DNA from: Symbiodinium natans | Lineage: Eukaryota > Sar > Dinophyceae > Suessiales > Symbiodiniaceae | DNA length: 64,000 nt | Assembly: GCA_905221605.1 (NCBI GenBank) | Contig: CAJNDS010000435.1 | Location: 249,001-313,000, forward strand | Direction of reading: 5' to 3' | Shown here: piece by piece, positions 1 to 7,845 of the stretch | How positions within the stretch are numbered: position 1 is the first letter of the stretch | How the letters are laid out: each line of letters begins with the position of its first letter | Notes under the pieces: model-generated | Database searches by the model: none | Told to the model about the DNA's origin: nothing | What the model saw: the letters and a program-made list of their open reading frames with translations, nothing else | Made by a program: the position numbers and the translations under genes

Positions 1-561
1 GTTCCATGCAACCGTTCACCGGGTGTTCATGAGGTGGTCAGGTTTTGTTCCGCGGCCAGCATGTGCATAGTCCCCTCCTGGCGTTTCTAAATCGCTCCTC
101 GCGCAATGCTCTTGAAAGCCACGCAAAATTGCCTTTGGAAAGGGCTCGACGGACATTTTCCTCTTTCAGCCGGCAAACTCGCCCTCATAGAGGGAGTCCC
201 TACTACACTTCCTATTTTTGCGGAAGCATTGTTGGCTGAACTGTCGCGGAGATCAAGAAGGCAACAAATCATCAGCACAAACATGCTTAAGACAGAAGTT
301 CCCCGTCTAAGTGGTATCGAAATGAGGGAGAAGGGAAAACAGACAGGCAGAAAGAGTCACAAAAAGAAAGAACGAAAGAATAAAGCAACCTTCAATTAAA
401 GATAGAACGACATAATATAAAGGCAGAAATGATTTCACGAAAGAAAAGGAGTAACACCAGAAGTGAAGTAAGAAAGGAAGAAGCAACGCCACAAAAAAAG
501 ACCGAACAAAACACAACCATGATAAGCCAGAGCGAGAGAGAAGGAAACACAGAAAGTACAG
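1..561. other. no gene recognised; purine-rich DNA
   Basis: No coding signal is recognised here. From about 330 to 540 the plus strand is strongly purine-rich (AAAGAA, GAGAAG and similar words), which leads into the trinucleotide array that follows. The short open frames overlap in several phases and none resembles a known family. Confidence 0.5.
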
Positions 562-584
562 CAACAACAACAACAACAACAACA

Positions 585-651
<67 letters not shown>

Positions 652-700
652 GTACTAGTACTAGTACTAGTACTAGTACTAGTACTAGTACTAGTACTAG

Positions 701-778
<78 letters not shown>

Positions 779-779
779 G

Positions 780-850
<71 letters not shown>

Positions 851-906
851 ATACTACTTATACTACTTACTACTACTGCTGCTGCTACTACTACGACGAC
901 GACTAT

Positions 907-937
<31 letters not shown>

Positions 938-1100
938 GCTACTGCCTACGACTACAACTTCGACTACGACTACCACTACGACTACCACTATGACTACCAT
1001 CACGACTACGACGACGACGACCACTACTCCTCCTACGAGTACGCCTTCGATTTCGATTACGACTACGACTACGATCAGTACTGTGATAGTTTCTACTACT
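562..1100. repeat. compound trinucleotide microsatellite (CAA, CTA, CTAGTA)
   Basis: A short CAA run (about 562-586) passes into CTA repeats (587-650), then a CTAGTA hexamer block (about 650-704), then CTA repeats again to about 849. From 850 to about 1100 the three-base rhythm persists but the units are mixed (GAC, ACG, TAC), as expected for an old, mutated end of the array. The long poly-Thr/Tyr frame across it is a repeat artefact, not a gene. Confidence 0.95.
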
Positions 1101-1528
1101 AGTGATTTTACTATCATACTACAAGACTACTTGTCATGTAGCACCCTTATGCTCTATTGACACTGCCTCGTGCTATTTCCAATGTTTCGAATGCTTCCCT
1201 TACATTGGAGATATGTCTAAAAGACTCTAACTTTGAATGCTGCCATTCAAAAGCAGTCGAAAATATGCACTCGTGATTAGTGAAACTCGTTTCGACAGTG
1301 TGCCAGCTCGTCCTCTCGGATCTCGCTAAATCATCGAAGGTGTTTTAGGTTTTGCTCGAAAACAGTTGTGCGCTAGTACACTATACACTGCATGTATGCT
1401 CTGTGCATGTATGAAATTGCAGCGCCCCCGTCTTGATGCGCAAGCGTGCTGTCATGTTGCGGGGGCCAAAGCTAAAAGGTGGCAATTTCAAAGTGTTTCG
1501 GCGAAACCACTGTTAGCGTCTTGGGACC
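1101..1528. other. no feature seen
   Basis: Unique-looking sequence between the trinucleotide array and the minus-strand ORF. I see no family motif, repeat or RNA gene in it. Confidence 0.4.
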
Positions 1529-2077
1529 TTAGGGCCCCTTGAGCATGATTGGCCATTTTCGAATGCGGGCGTACTGACTGAGATCGCCGGCCGAGTCTGC
1601 CTTGTCGGCCACCACCGGTCCGTGCCTGTGCTGGTGACCTGCCATGACCTGCCTGCAGTTGCACAAGCTGACACGCAGTCCGCGCTCAAAGACAATATTC
1701 GGCCTTGTCATGCTGTCGTCCACGCGGACCAAGACGCGGACGCATGTGAGATCTCTCCAAGAAATCCGTTTACCTTTGAAGAAGACTCGTATCTTGAGTT
1801 TTCTCTCCTTGTTGGTGGGTCCACAACTTCTCATGACTACCGCGTTGAGCATCTCGGTGTTGGCAGGCCCTTGGCTGCATGGGCTGTCGGATAACAAAAG
1901 TGCTCTGTAACATAAGTATTCCATAATATACCCTTCTGCATGAGCTTCATAGTGTATACGTTGGATGCGTCGTAAGTGGGTGCTTTTCTTGCCGAGGAGT
2001 CGGTCATAGTTCTGGTATGATAGAGTTGCCAGCAGCTTCCCGGCCAGCTTTCGCTTTTTCCATGCTTCTTCCAGCAT
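1529..2077 (-). CDS. orphan 182-residue ORF, unrecognised
   Basis: An uninterrupted minus-strand frame of 182 codons begins at an ATG preceded in frame by a TGA, so the start is bounded. The N-terminal third is basic and helix-like (LEEAWKKRKLAGKLL near residues 2-16) and the protein is rich in Arg, with no zinc finger, membrane segment or catalytic motif that I recognise. Shorter open frames overlap it on the plus strand. Its length is above what chance usually gives in this DNA, but it lies opposite to the recognised genes of the window. It may be a single-exon gene, a retroelement remnant or a chance frame; I favour none strongly. Confidence 0.3.
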   Translation of the reverse strand: MLEEAWKKRKLAGKLLATLSYQNYDRLLGKKSTHLRRIQRIHYEAHAEGYIMEYLCYRALLLSDSPCSQGPANTEMLNAVVMRSCGPTNKERKLKIRVFFKGKRISWRDLTCVRVLVRVDDSMTRPNIVFERGLRVSLCNCRQVMAGHQHRHGPVVADKADSAGDLSQYARIRKWPIMLKGP

Positions 2078-2788
2078 ATGGAACCATTTGTTTCAAAGAT
2101 CTCTCCGTCTCTGTATCCGCTTGTGCACCTCTCAGAGTTAATCGGCGTGACGCGATCGTTTCTGTGGGACTCCGGCAAAGCATCCCCACCGCGCGTCGCA
2201 TCTCGAACGTTACTTCTGATCCCTCATGCGCTGTGCGAATTTTAGCATGGTCGCTTTGTGCTTTTGTCCAGCATTAATAATTCGACCTTATTGCGGCTCA
2301 GATGCATGAGCCGAGCGCGGCGTGAGACGCGGCGCATGCACAGCATGCAGCAACCGTGATGGCATCCGTGTGGGTCACGGATTTAAAAAAACGCCGTTCC
2401 GGCGCAGCGAGTCAGCAGGACGTGAACAAACCAGGCTCAAGAGCCGTTAGTCGGCTGGCAGCAGATATGGCGGTGGCTGACGAATGAGTAGTAGAGTTTT
2501 TTTACCACATGGAAGGTTCAGTCGGTATCCTCAGCTTTGGGAGTGGCAGCGTGGCAGCGCAAGGGCAGCTTCGATGTTTGAAACCCAGGAACAAGCAACG
2601 CAATATTCACTCCTGCCTGGTCTTCTTGTTGCAAAACAAGGCAAGCAAACACATGTTTCCCTGCCTGTGTTTTTTTTTTTAATTGTTTTGTTGCTGCGTC
2701 TAGGTCAGTGGCGCTTTGGGACTGCGCTACGAGGACATGGTCCACAGGCACCGAATAGAACGGCACCAACCGTCTATCTTTATTGCAG
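2078..2788. other. no confident gene; possible 5' part of the zinc-finger gene
   Basis: Contains CG-rich words around 2300-2350 and a T-run at 2671-2680. A plus-strand open frame begins at 2484 but reads in a different phase from the zinc-finger exon downstream. The strong acceptor-like TATTGCAG at 2781-2788 closes this stretch. Confidence 0.35.
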
Positions 2789-3219
2789 GCTATTCAACTA
2801 TGCCTACATGCAACATCTGCGCAGCAGAACACAGATTGTTGTCAGGCTACACTGCAAGCTTCCCCAAGACCTGGGAAAGGAAGGGACGCTTCCCTTCGCT
2901 AAGAGGCCAAGCCATAGACCTGGGCATGTCCGAAGTGCATTGAATCTCTGGGTGCGTACCACAGGCCTGCCAGCAAGACATCTGGGACGGAAACTTTCTC
3001 GGAGGATGCTGTCCAGTGTTCAAGCAGCGGTCCTGCAGAAGCCCTGGAAGCTGCGTGGGCTGGTATACAAGGGGCTGGGTCAGCCTCCATACCAGCGGCT
3101 CCAACGATCAGCGACGACATGTCAGACTGCATGGACGAGAGTGAATTGGCCGAGTCTTTGAAGATGCTGGGCAGCGGTGCTTGTGGCAGCGACTCAGCAT
3201 CAGCACAGCAGGACCCCGA
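2789..3219 (+). pseudogene. 5' part of a spliced zinc-finger-like gene interrupted by a retroelement
   Basis: After the acceptor TATTGCAG an exon opens with ATG at 2800 and reads MPTCNICAAEHRLLSGYTAS. The frame must skip about 49 bases near 2868-2916, a stretch flanked by the direct repeat AGACCTGGG. It then continues TWACPKCIESLGAYHRPASK, giving two CxxC pairs (CNIC and CPKC) as in a small zinc-binding module. The rest is acidic and Ser-rich (SDDMSDCMDESELAESLKML) and runs open into the target-site duplication at 3180-3219. With the retroelement removed, the frame continues at 7156 as DGQDLSSLFAATQLG. I do not recognise the family. The interruption falls in open coding sequence, so this allele is probably broken unless the element is spliced out. 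The exon join and zinc module are inferred from reading frame only. Confidence 0.5.
3180..3219. repeat. left target-site duplication of the Penelope-like element
   Basis: Forty bases ending in GGACCCCGA lie immediately before the left terminal repeat and recur exactly at 7116-7155, immediately after the right terminal repeat. Three more bases (GTG) match on the left side but are also the end of the terminal repeat, so the length is 40 to 43. Confidence 0.95.
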
Positions 3220-3414
3220 CTGTTTTTAATTAAAAACAGTCTGCAGCGATCATGTGTTCCAGGTGTCACTGGAACCCGCTATGTGTTTGATGTTTATGAT
3301 CCCTTGAATCTTCTTGCCAATCGCTATTTGGCACGAGGTACGACAAGCCAGTAGGCGAAAGCGCTTACCGAAGAAAACGATCCTTGAGGGTTGAGTGCCT
3401 CTCAGTAGTTTGTG
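3220..3414 (+). repeat. left pseudo-LTR of the Penelope-like element
   Basis: The repeat opens with a 20-bp perfect palindrome (3220-3239, CTGTTTTTAATTAAAAACAG). It then has a hairpin with 7-bp arms GTTCCAG and CTGGAAC, and near its end a 6-bp stem GTAGGC/GCTTAC around a GAAAGC loop. Pseudo-LTRs of this class often encode hammerhead ribozymes, but I find no CTGANGA core on either strand. Confidence 0.9.
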
Positions 3415-3458
3415 GCTTTGATAGCAGCGCTCGAGGCATTCCCCTTAGTGGAATCTCC

Positions 3459-4940
3459 ATGGCAAATAATGGTGATGCTTGGCAAATGCCAAACCCTGGA
3501 TTGGGGCACAACGGGAGTTTCCAAACTGCCGCAGATTTCCATCAACAACAGCAGCAGCATGCGATGCAATATGCTCCACCTCCGAATGCACCCTGGATGC
3601 AAACTGCTGACATTGCTCAATTGACCGTTAGCTTTGGACAGTTTTTGCAGCAACAGCAAGCATCCCAGCAGCAACTTCTCGGAGAATTATCTGGTCACCT
3701 CGCACAGCTTGCTCAGTCTAATGCACGCGATGTTCGGCCCAGACGTGATGAACAAGTTCCACCCGCTATGGATGGACACCCAGATCAGCTCCTCAAAAAT
3801 TTCGACCTCCAGATCCAACAAATCTTGAAGAAGTTGAGCAGGGAATGGGAACGACGTGTCGCGAAGCTATTCTCTCAAAAATCCCTGGAGAAGAAGTACG
3901 AAGAGCTAGATCGCAGCCACAACATGCATCGTGACTTCAAAACGGAAGCAGACAAGCCATGGCAGTTTGCCAATGATTACCCTTCCATTGCCACTCCGAG
4001 TGAATTGGAGTTGGCTAACATGGATTCCGATGCAATGACAGATGGGCGTTACGACATCCATAGGGCTTGGCAGCAAATGCGACAGCGCCATGCATTGGAA
4101 TGTTGGAAGTTCGTGCAACAGCACCAAAAACGATATCTGCAGCATTTGGAGAAAACCACCAGCCGTCAACATTTCCATCAAGAAGCATCGGATTCTGTGA
4201 CTTCATTCATGCTTTCTTTACCAGCGTTTTACACCGAGGCTGATCGTGCCAGGATTGTGGGTAAGATCCAGGCATGGACTGACCTTTTCAGTCGCCACAC
4301 CCTCGGTGCTTACAGTTCCCGTCATCGAGCGCAGGAAGAAAAGGCTGTGAACAGACAGAAGCAACTCGACGATGCCCAAGCTCGCTATGAAGCCATGGAC
4401 CCGCGGACATTCCAGGTAGCCTTGGCACTCGAGGCCCAGAATGTCAAGCGGAAGCAGGATCACAAGGGACACAGCATGAAACCAGGACCCAAAGTGACCG
4501 TGCATCAGCAATCAGCTCTAGGCAGTGTTCTGGCAAAAAATCCGGATCTTGCGGATGAGTATAACTTGCAAGTCAAGGCGAATCGTGGTGCTCGCGGCAG
4601 CTTAGGACAACAAGAACGGCGAACCACATCTCAGCAAAGTCGCGCAGGAAGAAGCCGAAGTGCGTCATACATGTCAGCTCGCTCTTCGGCGTCACGGCAT
4701 TCTTCTCGAAAGTCATCCAAAAGTATTCGATTCTCCAGAACGCCGTCGCAGTCCTCCAGGAAAACTCACAGGAAGACTCCACGAGCTCGGAGTACAAGTC
4801 GCTCGCAGCATTTTGGTCATTCACATCATGGTCAAAAGCCAAAAAACGGCAAAGGCCAGCCTCGGGGCCGAAGCCGAGGCACAGGCTCCAAGCCCAAAGG
4901 CAAGGGCAAAGCCAAAGGTGGCAGCAGAGGACGGCAGTGA
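3459..4940 (+). CDS. Penelope-like element ORF1, Gln-rich N-terminus and basic tail
   Basis: This predicted 493-residue protein starts at the first ATG after the pseudo-LTR (MANNGDAWQM). The frame itself is open 75 bases further upstream, into the repeat. Residues 1-90 are Gln- and Pro-rich (HQQQQQHAM, QQQQASQQQ). The middle is helix-forming and charged, and the last 110 residues are Ser/Arg then Gly/Lys-rich (RGRSRGTGSKPKGKGKAKGG), typical of a nucleic-acid-binding tail. I see no CCHC knuckle, nuclease or GIY-YIG motif. It is probably the structural, RNA-packaging partner of the reverse transcriptase in ORF2. Its TGA stop overlaps the GTG that opens ORF2, which lies in the -1 frame. The ORF2 frame is also open upstream through the basic tail, so a -1 frameshift product is possible. 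Confidence 0.75.
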   Translation: MANNGDAWQMPNPGLGHNGSFQTAADFHQQQQQHAMQYAPPPNAPWMQTADIAQLTVSFGQFLQQQQASQQQLLGELSGHLAQLAQSNARDVRPRRDEQVPPAMDGHPDQLLKNFDLQIQQILKKLSREWERRVAKLFSQKSLEKKYEELDRSHNMHRDFKTEADKPWQFANDYPSIATPSELELANMDSDAMTDGRYDIHRAWQQMRQRHALECWKFVQQHQKRYLQHLEKTTSRQHFHQEASDSVTSFMLSLPAFYTEADRARIVGKIQAWTDLFSRHTLGAYSSRHRAQEEKAVNRQKQLDDAQARYEAMDPRTFQVALALEAQNVKRKQDHKGHSMKPGPKVTVHQQSALGSVLAKNPDLADEYNLQVKANRGARGSLGQQERRTTSQQSRAGRSRSASYMSARSSASRHSSRKSSKSIRFSRTPSQSSRKTHRKTPRARSTSRSQHFGHSHHGQKPKNGKGQPRGRSRGTGSKPKGKGKAKGGSRGRQ

Positions 4941-6901
4941 AGCGTTTTACAAGCGGTGGCAACAAACATCGTTCCAGAAGACGAAGCTTTTGGAATCCAG
5001 ATGATACCATCGATTTTTGGAAGTTCCTTTTTGTACAGTCCCAGAGGACGACTATGAAGCAGCTGGCATTAAAGCCGGCGCTTGACAGCGTTCACTATGT
5101 GCATGTTTCAAAGTCTGCTGTTCCTGCATTTGTACACAACCTCGCCGCCAAGAGCTCTAAATTCATTCCAGACGCAAAACCCAACACCATCCGACAAGTT
5201 ATGGCCTCTTTCGACTCGTTTATGAGGTCGATGATTCTGGCTCACTTTTTCTCCGGGAAACGCGAGAGCGATGACAACAAGACCCGCAAGACTAGCCGCG
5301 GCAACAAATCTTGGCTTCCAAAGCTGGACGATGACATGACTTCCAGGTTTGACATCTACAGAAGATTGACGAAAGCTGAGATTCTTGATTCGTGGCCAAG
5401 TTGTCGCAGTATCGTAAAGAACTTCACTCGTTTGGATATTAAAGCAGTGCGCTGGCTTGAAGCGCATGCGTCTGCAACAAAAATCGTCGACACTGACAAG
5501 AACTTGGGAAATGCAATTGTTTCAGCTCCATGGATTGATGCACAGTGCCGCAAGTGGCTGGCCAAATCCATGAAACCGATTGCTATGGGCGACATGGGTA
5601 CCAGAATGGCTCTCATGAAAAGTCGGTTACAGCGCATGGTTGACAAGGCCAGTTCGGCATGCTCCATCACCAAACAGCAGGCCCAGTTCTTGCTCGCGCA
5701 GTTGCAGTCTGATGCAGTGCCGGCATTCCGCATCAACGTTAAGATCCATAAAACACCAGTGGATAGCAGGCCTATTTGCAACAACAGCAGGTTCTGTCTG
5801 TGCAATGCAGGCATTTTCCTCAGTGCTTATCTCAGGGATCTGGTGGTGCGGTGCCCGAATGTCATCACCTCACATTTGGCCGTCATAAATTGGGCGGAAT
5901 CTTACAAACCTGGCCCAAATGATCGGCTGGTCGTGTTTGACATTGTTGCCTTGTATCCAAACTTACCGGTTTGGGCTGATGGTAGTGGTCATTCGCTATA
6001 TGAGATTGTCAGTGGGCGCATCTGGCAGTTCTATGGCATCGCTGACCCGAACCTAGCTCTACTGTTGGATTCTATTTTGCATGTGATTCTTAGCAACCAG
6101 TTCGTGCAGTATGATGGAATCCAGTACGAGGCATGGCAAGGCTTGAACACTGGCCTCCACGCCGCTTCAGAACTCGCGAATGTTTTCTTGAGCGTGTTCG
6201 ACCTTCATGTGGTTTCCATGCTCGACAAAGTTTGCAAGTTCTATGCCAGATTCATCGATGACGGTTTGCTTTGCATTGACATGTCGACAACCGATGATAT
6301 TTCCATCTTCAGCATCCTCAACGGCTGGAACAGACACATTCAAACAGATCCTGTGACCAGTAGTTGCACTCAACATTTCTTGGACGTGCAACTCACGCTA
6401 AGATTGCAGGACGGTGATGTCCCCGCCGAGGTTGACTACCAGCTTTACCGGAAGCCTCCCAACATTTACAACTACATCCCTGCAAATAGCGACCATCCGA
6501 TTTCGGTATGCCGGTCTATTGTGCACACAGAAGCTGTACGACTCTTGCGAACAAACAAGCGACACGAAACATTTGACATCCAGCGTTCGCTTTTTGCTCG
6601 CTTGCTTGGTCGTCGTGGGCATTCTCAAAGCACGATTTGGTCAATCCTGCACCGGTATCCGTTTGTTGACAAAGAAAACATTCTGTCGAGATTGCAGCGT
6701 AAGAAGTCCGGTCAAGTTCGGAAGTGCGTGTTGAAGATTCGGCATGCAAAATGTCAAAGAATACCGTTGATGCCTGCTTTGAAAAAGCATTTGCACCTCA
6801 TCTCAAGGGGTTCATTCAACGTACAGCCGGTGATTGCTAAAAGCAATGGCCCGAATCTGTTTCGCCATCTATACAGATACACTTGGCGACATACAGGCTA
6901 A
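4937..6901 (+). CDS. Penelope-like element reverse transcriptase (ORF2)
   Basis: The 654-codon frame encodes an RNA-directed DNA polymerase that copies the element. Features in order are an N-terminal LAAKSSKFIPDAKP segment like the conserved KFIP box of the family, then DTDKNLGNAIV near residue 185 (the DKG-type box). VKIHKTPVDSRPI follows near 273, FDIVALYPNLP with the first catalytic Asp near 334, and GLNTGLHAASELANVF near 400. YARFIDDGLL with the catalytic Asp pair is near 437, FLDVQL near 480 and LYRKPPNIYNYIP near 500. These spacings match Penelope-like reverse transcriptases rather than LINE or LTR enzymes. The C-terminus ends shortly after the linker, with no GIY-YIG nuclease. The annotated start is a GTG overlapping the ORF1 stop; the first ATG is at 5054. 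All catalytic residues are present, so the enzyme may be active. Confidence 0.88.
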   Translation: MKRFTSGGNKHRSRRRSFWNPDDTIDFWKFLFVQSQRTTMKQLALKPALDSVHYVHVSKSAVPAFVHNLAAKSSKFIPDAKPNTIRQVMASFDSFMRSMILAHFFSGKRESDDNKTRKTSRGNKSWLPKLDDDMTSRFDIYRRLTKAEILDSWPSCRSIVKNFTRLDIKAVRWLEAHASATKIVDTDKNLGNAIVSAPWIDAQCRKWLAKSMKPIAMGDMGTRMALMKSRLQRMVDKASSACSITKQQAQFLLAQLQSDAVPAFRINVKIHKTPVDSRPICNNSRFCLCNAGIFLSAYLRDLVVRCPNVITSHLAVINWAESYKPGPNDRLVVFDIVALYPNLPVWADGSGHSLYEIVSGRIWQFYGIADPNLALLLDSILHVILSNQFVQYDGIQYEAWQGLNTGLHAASELANVFLSVFDLHVVSMLDKVCKFYARFIDDGLLCIDMSTTDDISIFSILNGWNRHIQTDPVTSSCTQHFLDVQLTLRLQDGDVPAEVDYQLYRKPPNIYNYIPANSDHPISVCRSIVHTEAVRLLRTNKRHETFDIQRSLFARLLGRRGHSQSTIWSILHRYPFVDKENILSRLQRKKSGQVRKCVLKIRHAKCQRIPLMPALKKHLHLISRGSFNVQPVIAKSNGPNLFRHLYRYTWRHTG

Positions 6902-6920
6902 CGGGAGGGATGGTGGGAGC

Positions 6921-7115
6921 CTGTTTTTAATTAAAAACAGTCTGCAGCGATCATGTGTTCCAGGTGTCACTGGAACCCGCTATGTGTTTGATGTTTATGA
7001 TCCCTTGAATCTTCTTGCCAATCGCTATTTGGCACGAGGTACGACAAGCCAGTAGGCGAAAGCGCTTACCGAAGAAAACGATCCTTGAGGGTTGAGTGCC
7101 TCTCAGTAGTTTGTG
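6921..7115 (+). repeat. right pseudo-LTR of the Penelope-like element
   Basis: This is an identical 195-bp copy of the left repeat, including the 20-bp palindrome at 6921-6940. It starts 19 bases after the ORF2 stop and ends exactly where the target-site duplication begins. Confidence 0.92.
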
Positions 7116-7155
7116 CTTGTGGCAGCGACTCAGCATCAGCACAGCAGGACCCCGA
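7116..7155. repeat. right target-site duplication
   Basis: Exact copy of the 40 bases at 3180-3219. The sequence continues TGGCCAAGAC into the interrupted host exon. Confidence 0.95.
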
Positions 7156-7845
7156 TGGCCAAGACTTGTCTTCACTCTTCGCAGCAACTCAACTAGGAGT
7201 AGGATCCTGGATGAGCATGTGCCGCACGTGTATGTAGCGTCGTTGTTGCTGGACTCTTGGAGGAGCCAGCACCGTCAATGACTATCAGCATTCAAGACGA
7301 CAAAGACCACAAAGATGCTGGCAGCGGCAGCCTCCATGAAGCCGGAATTGACTTGGCTGAAGACGAGCTACGACAGGCTGGGTCTCTGAAATGGTCACTG
7401 CTCCGTGTGGCCTCGGCTGCCTAACCATAGGGTGCCGACTGCGTGGGACGTTTAGGAATTTAGGAGGTTTCATAAGCCATAGACCTGGACGAACTCCTGA
7501 ACATTCCGAACACGAGTGAGACCCCGGCGTTTGCCGCATTGAGGCCATGCAGAAGCTCCTGACACCAAAAGACTCAGAAGAGTGGCAAGAGCAGGCGCAG
7601 AAGGAAACAGGGACCAGGTCCCAAGGTTGGGTGTGGCTTCACATTTCGTCCCGAGTCCCGAGCAGGAGCAAAGCGAGACCAAAGAACTTCATGACCAAGA
7701 GCCCAGTGGGCCCCATGGACCCCATGGGCCCCATGGGCCCCAAGCCGAAGAGACGCAGGTGCATCCGGAGCTCGTCAATGCCAAGCCCTCTAAACAGCCT
7801 CAGTCTTCGAGGGTCTCTGAATCACTGAATGCCTTAGGGCCTTAG
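7156..7845 (+). pseudogene. 3' part of the interrupted zinc-finger-like gene, several exons
   Basis: The frame entering from 3219 continues as GQDLSSLFAATQLGVGSW to about 7210. Further coding-like pieces follow in other phases, which implies introns. One is SMTISIQDDKDHKDAGSG and LHEAGIDLAEDELRQAG (about 7276-7383). Another is AIDLDELLNIPNTSETPAF (about 7482-7540). The last frame, open to 7845, contains a GPH tripeptide run (GPHGPHGPHGP). All are acidic and polar, like the 5' half. I do not recognise the family. The exon borders are not fixed, and the last frame competes with an alternative (GPM repeats) in another phase. The assignment to one gene rests on strand, composition and continuity across the insertion site. 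Confidence 0.35.

Larger units (their letters stand above)
3220..7115 (+). mobile_element. complete Penelope-like retroelement, 3.9 kb
   Basis: The element has 195-bp direct terminal repeats (3220-3414 and 6921-7115) that I read as identical base for base. It carries two overlapping plus-strand ORFs and is flanked by a 40-bp target-site duplication. The second ORF has the reverse transcriptase of Penelope-like elements, whose terminal direct repeats are known as pseudo-LTRs. Intact ORFs, identical repeats and a clean duplication point to a recent insertion. No GIY-YIG nuclease domain is visible in either ORF, so it resembles endonuclease-lacking members of the class, although its non-telomeric insertion with a duplication implies some cleavage activity. 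It sits inside a coding exon of the flanking zinc-finger-like gene. Confidence 0.88.

Noticed and set aside
429-1160. 243-codon poly-Thr/Tyr ORF
   Set aside because: It is the translation of the CTA/CTAGTA microsatellite, and the minus strand is open over part of it too.
3220-3414. Hammerhead ribozyme in the pseudo-LTR
   Set aside because: GAAA occurs, but no CTGANGA core was found on either strand, so it is not annotated.
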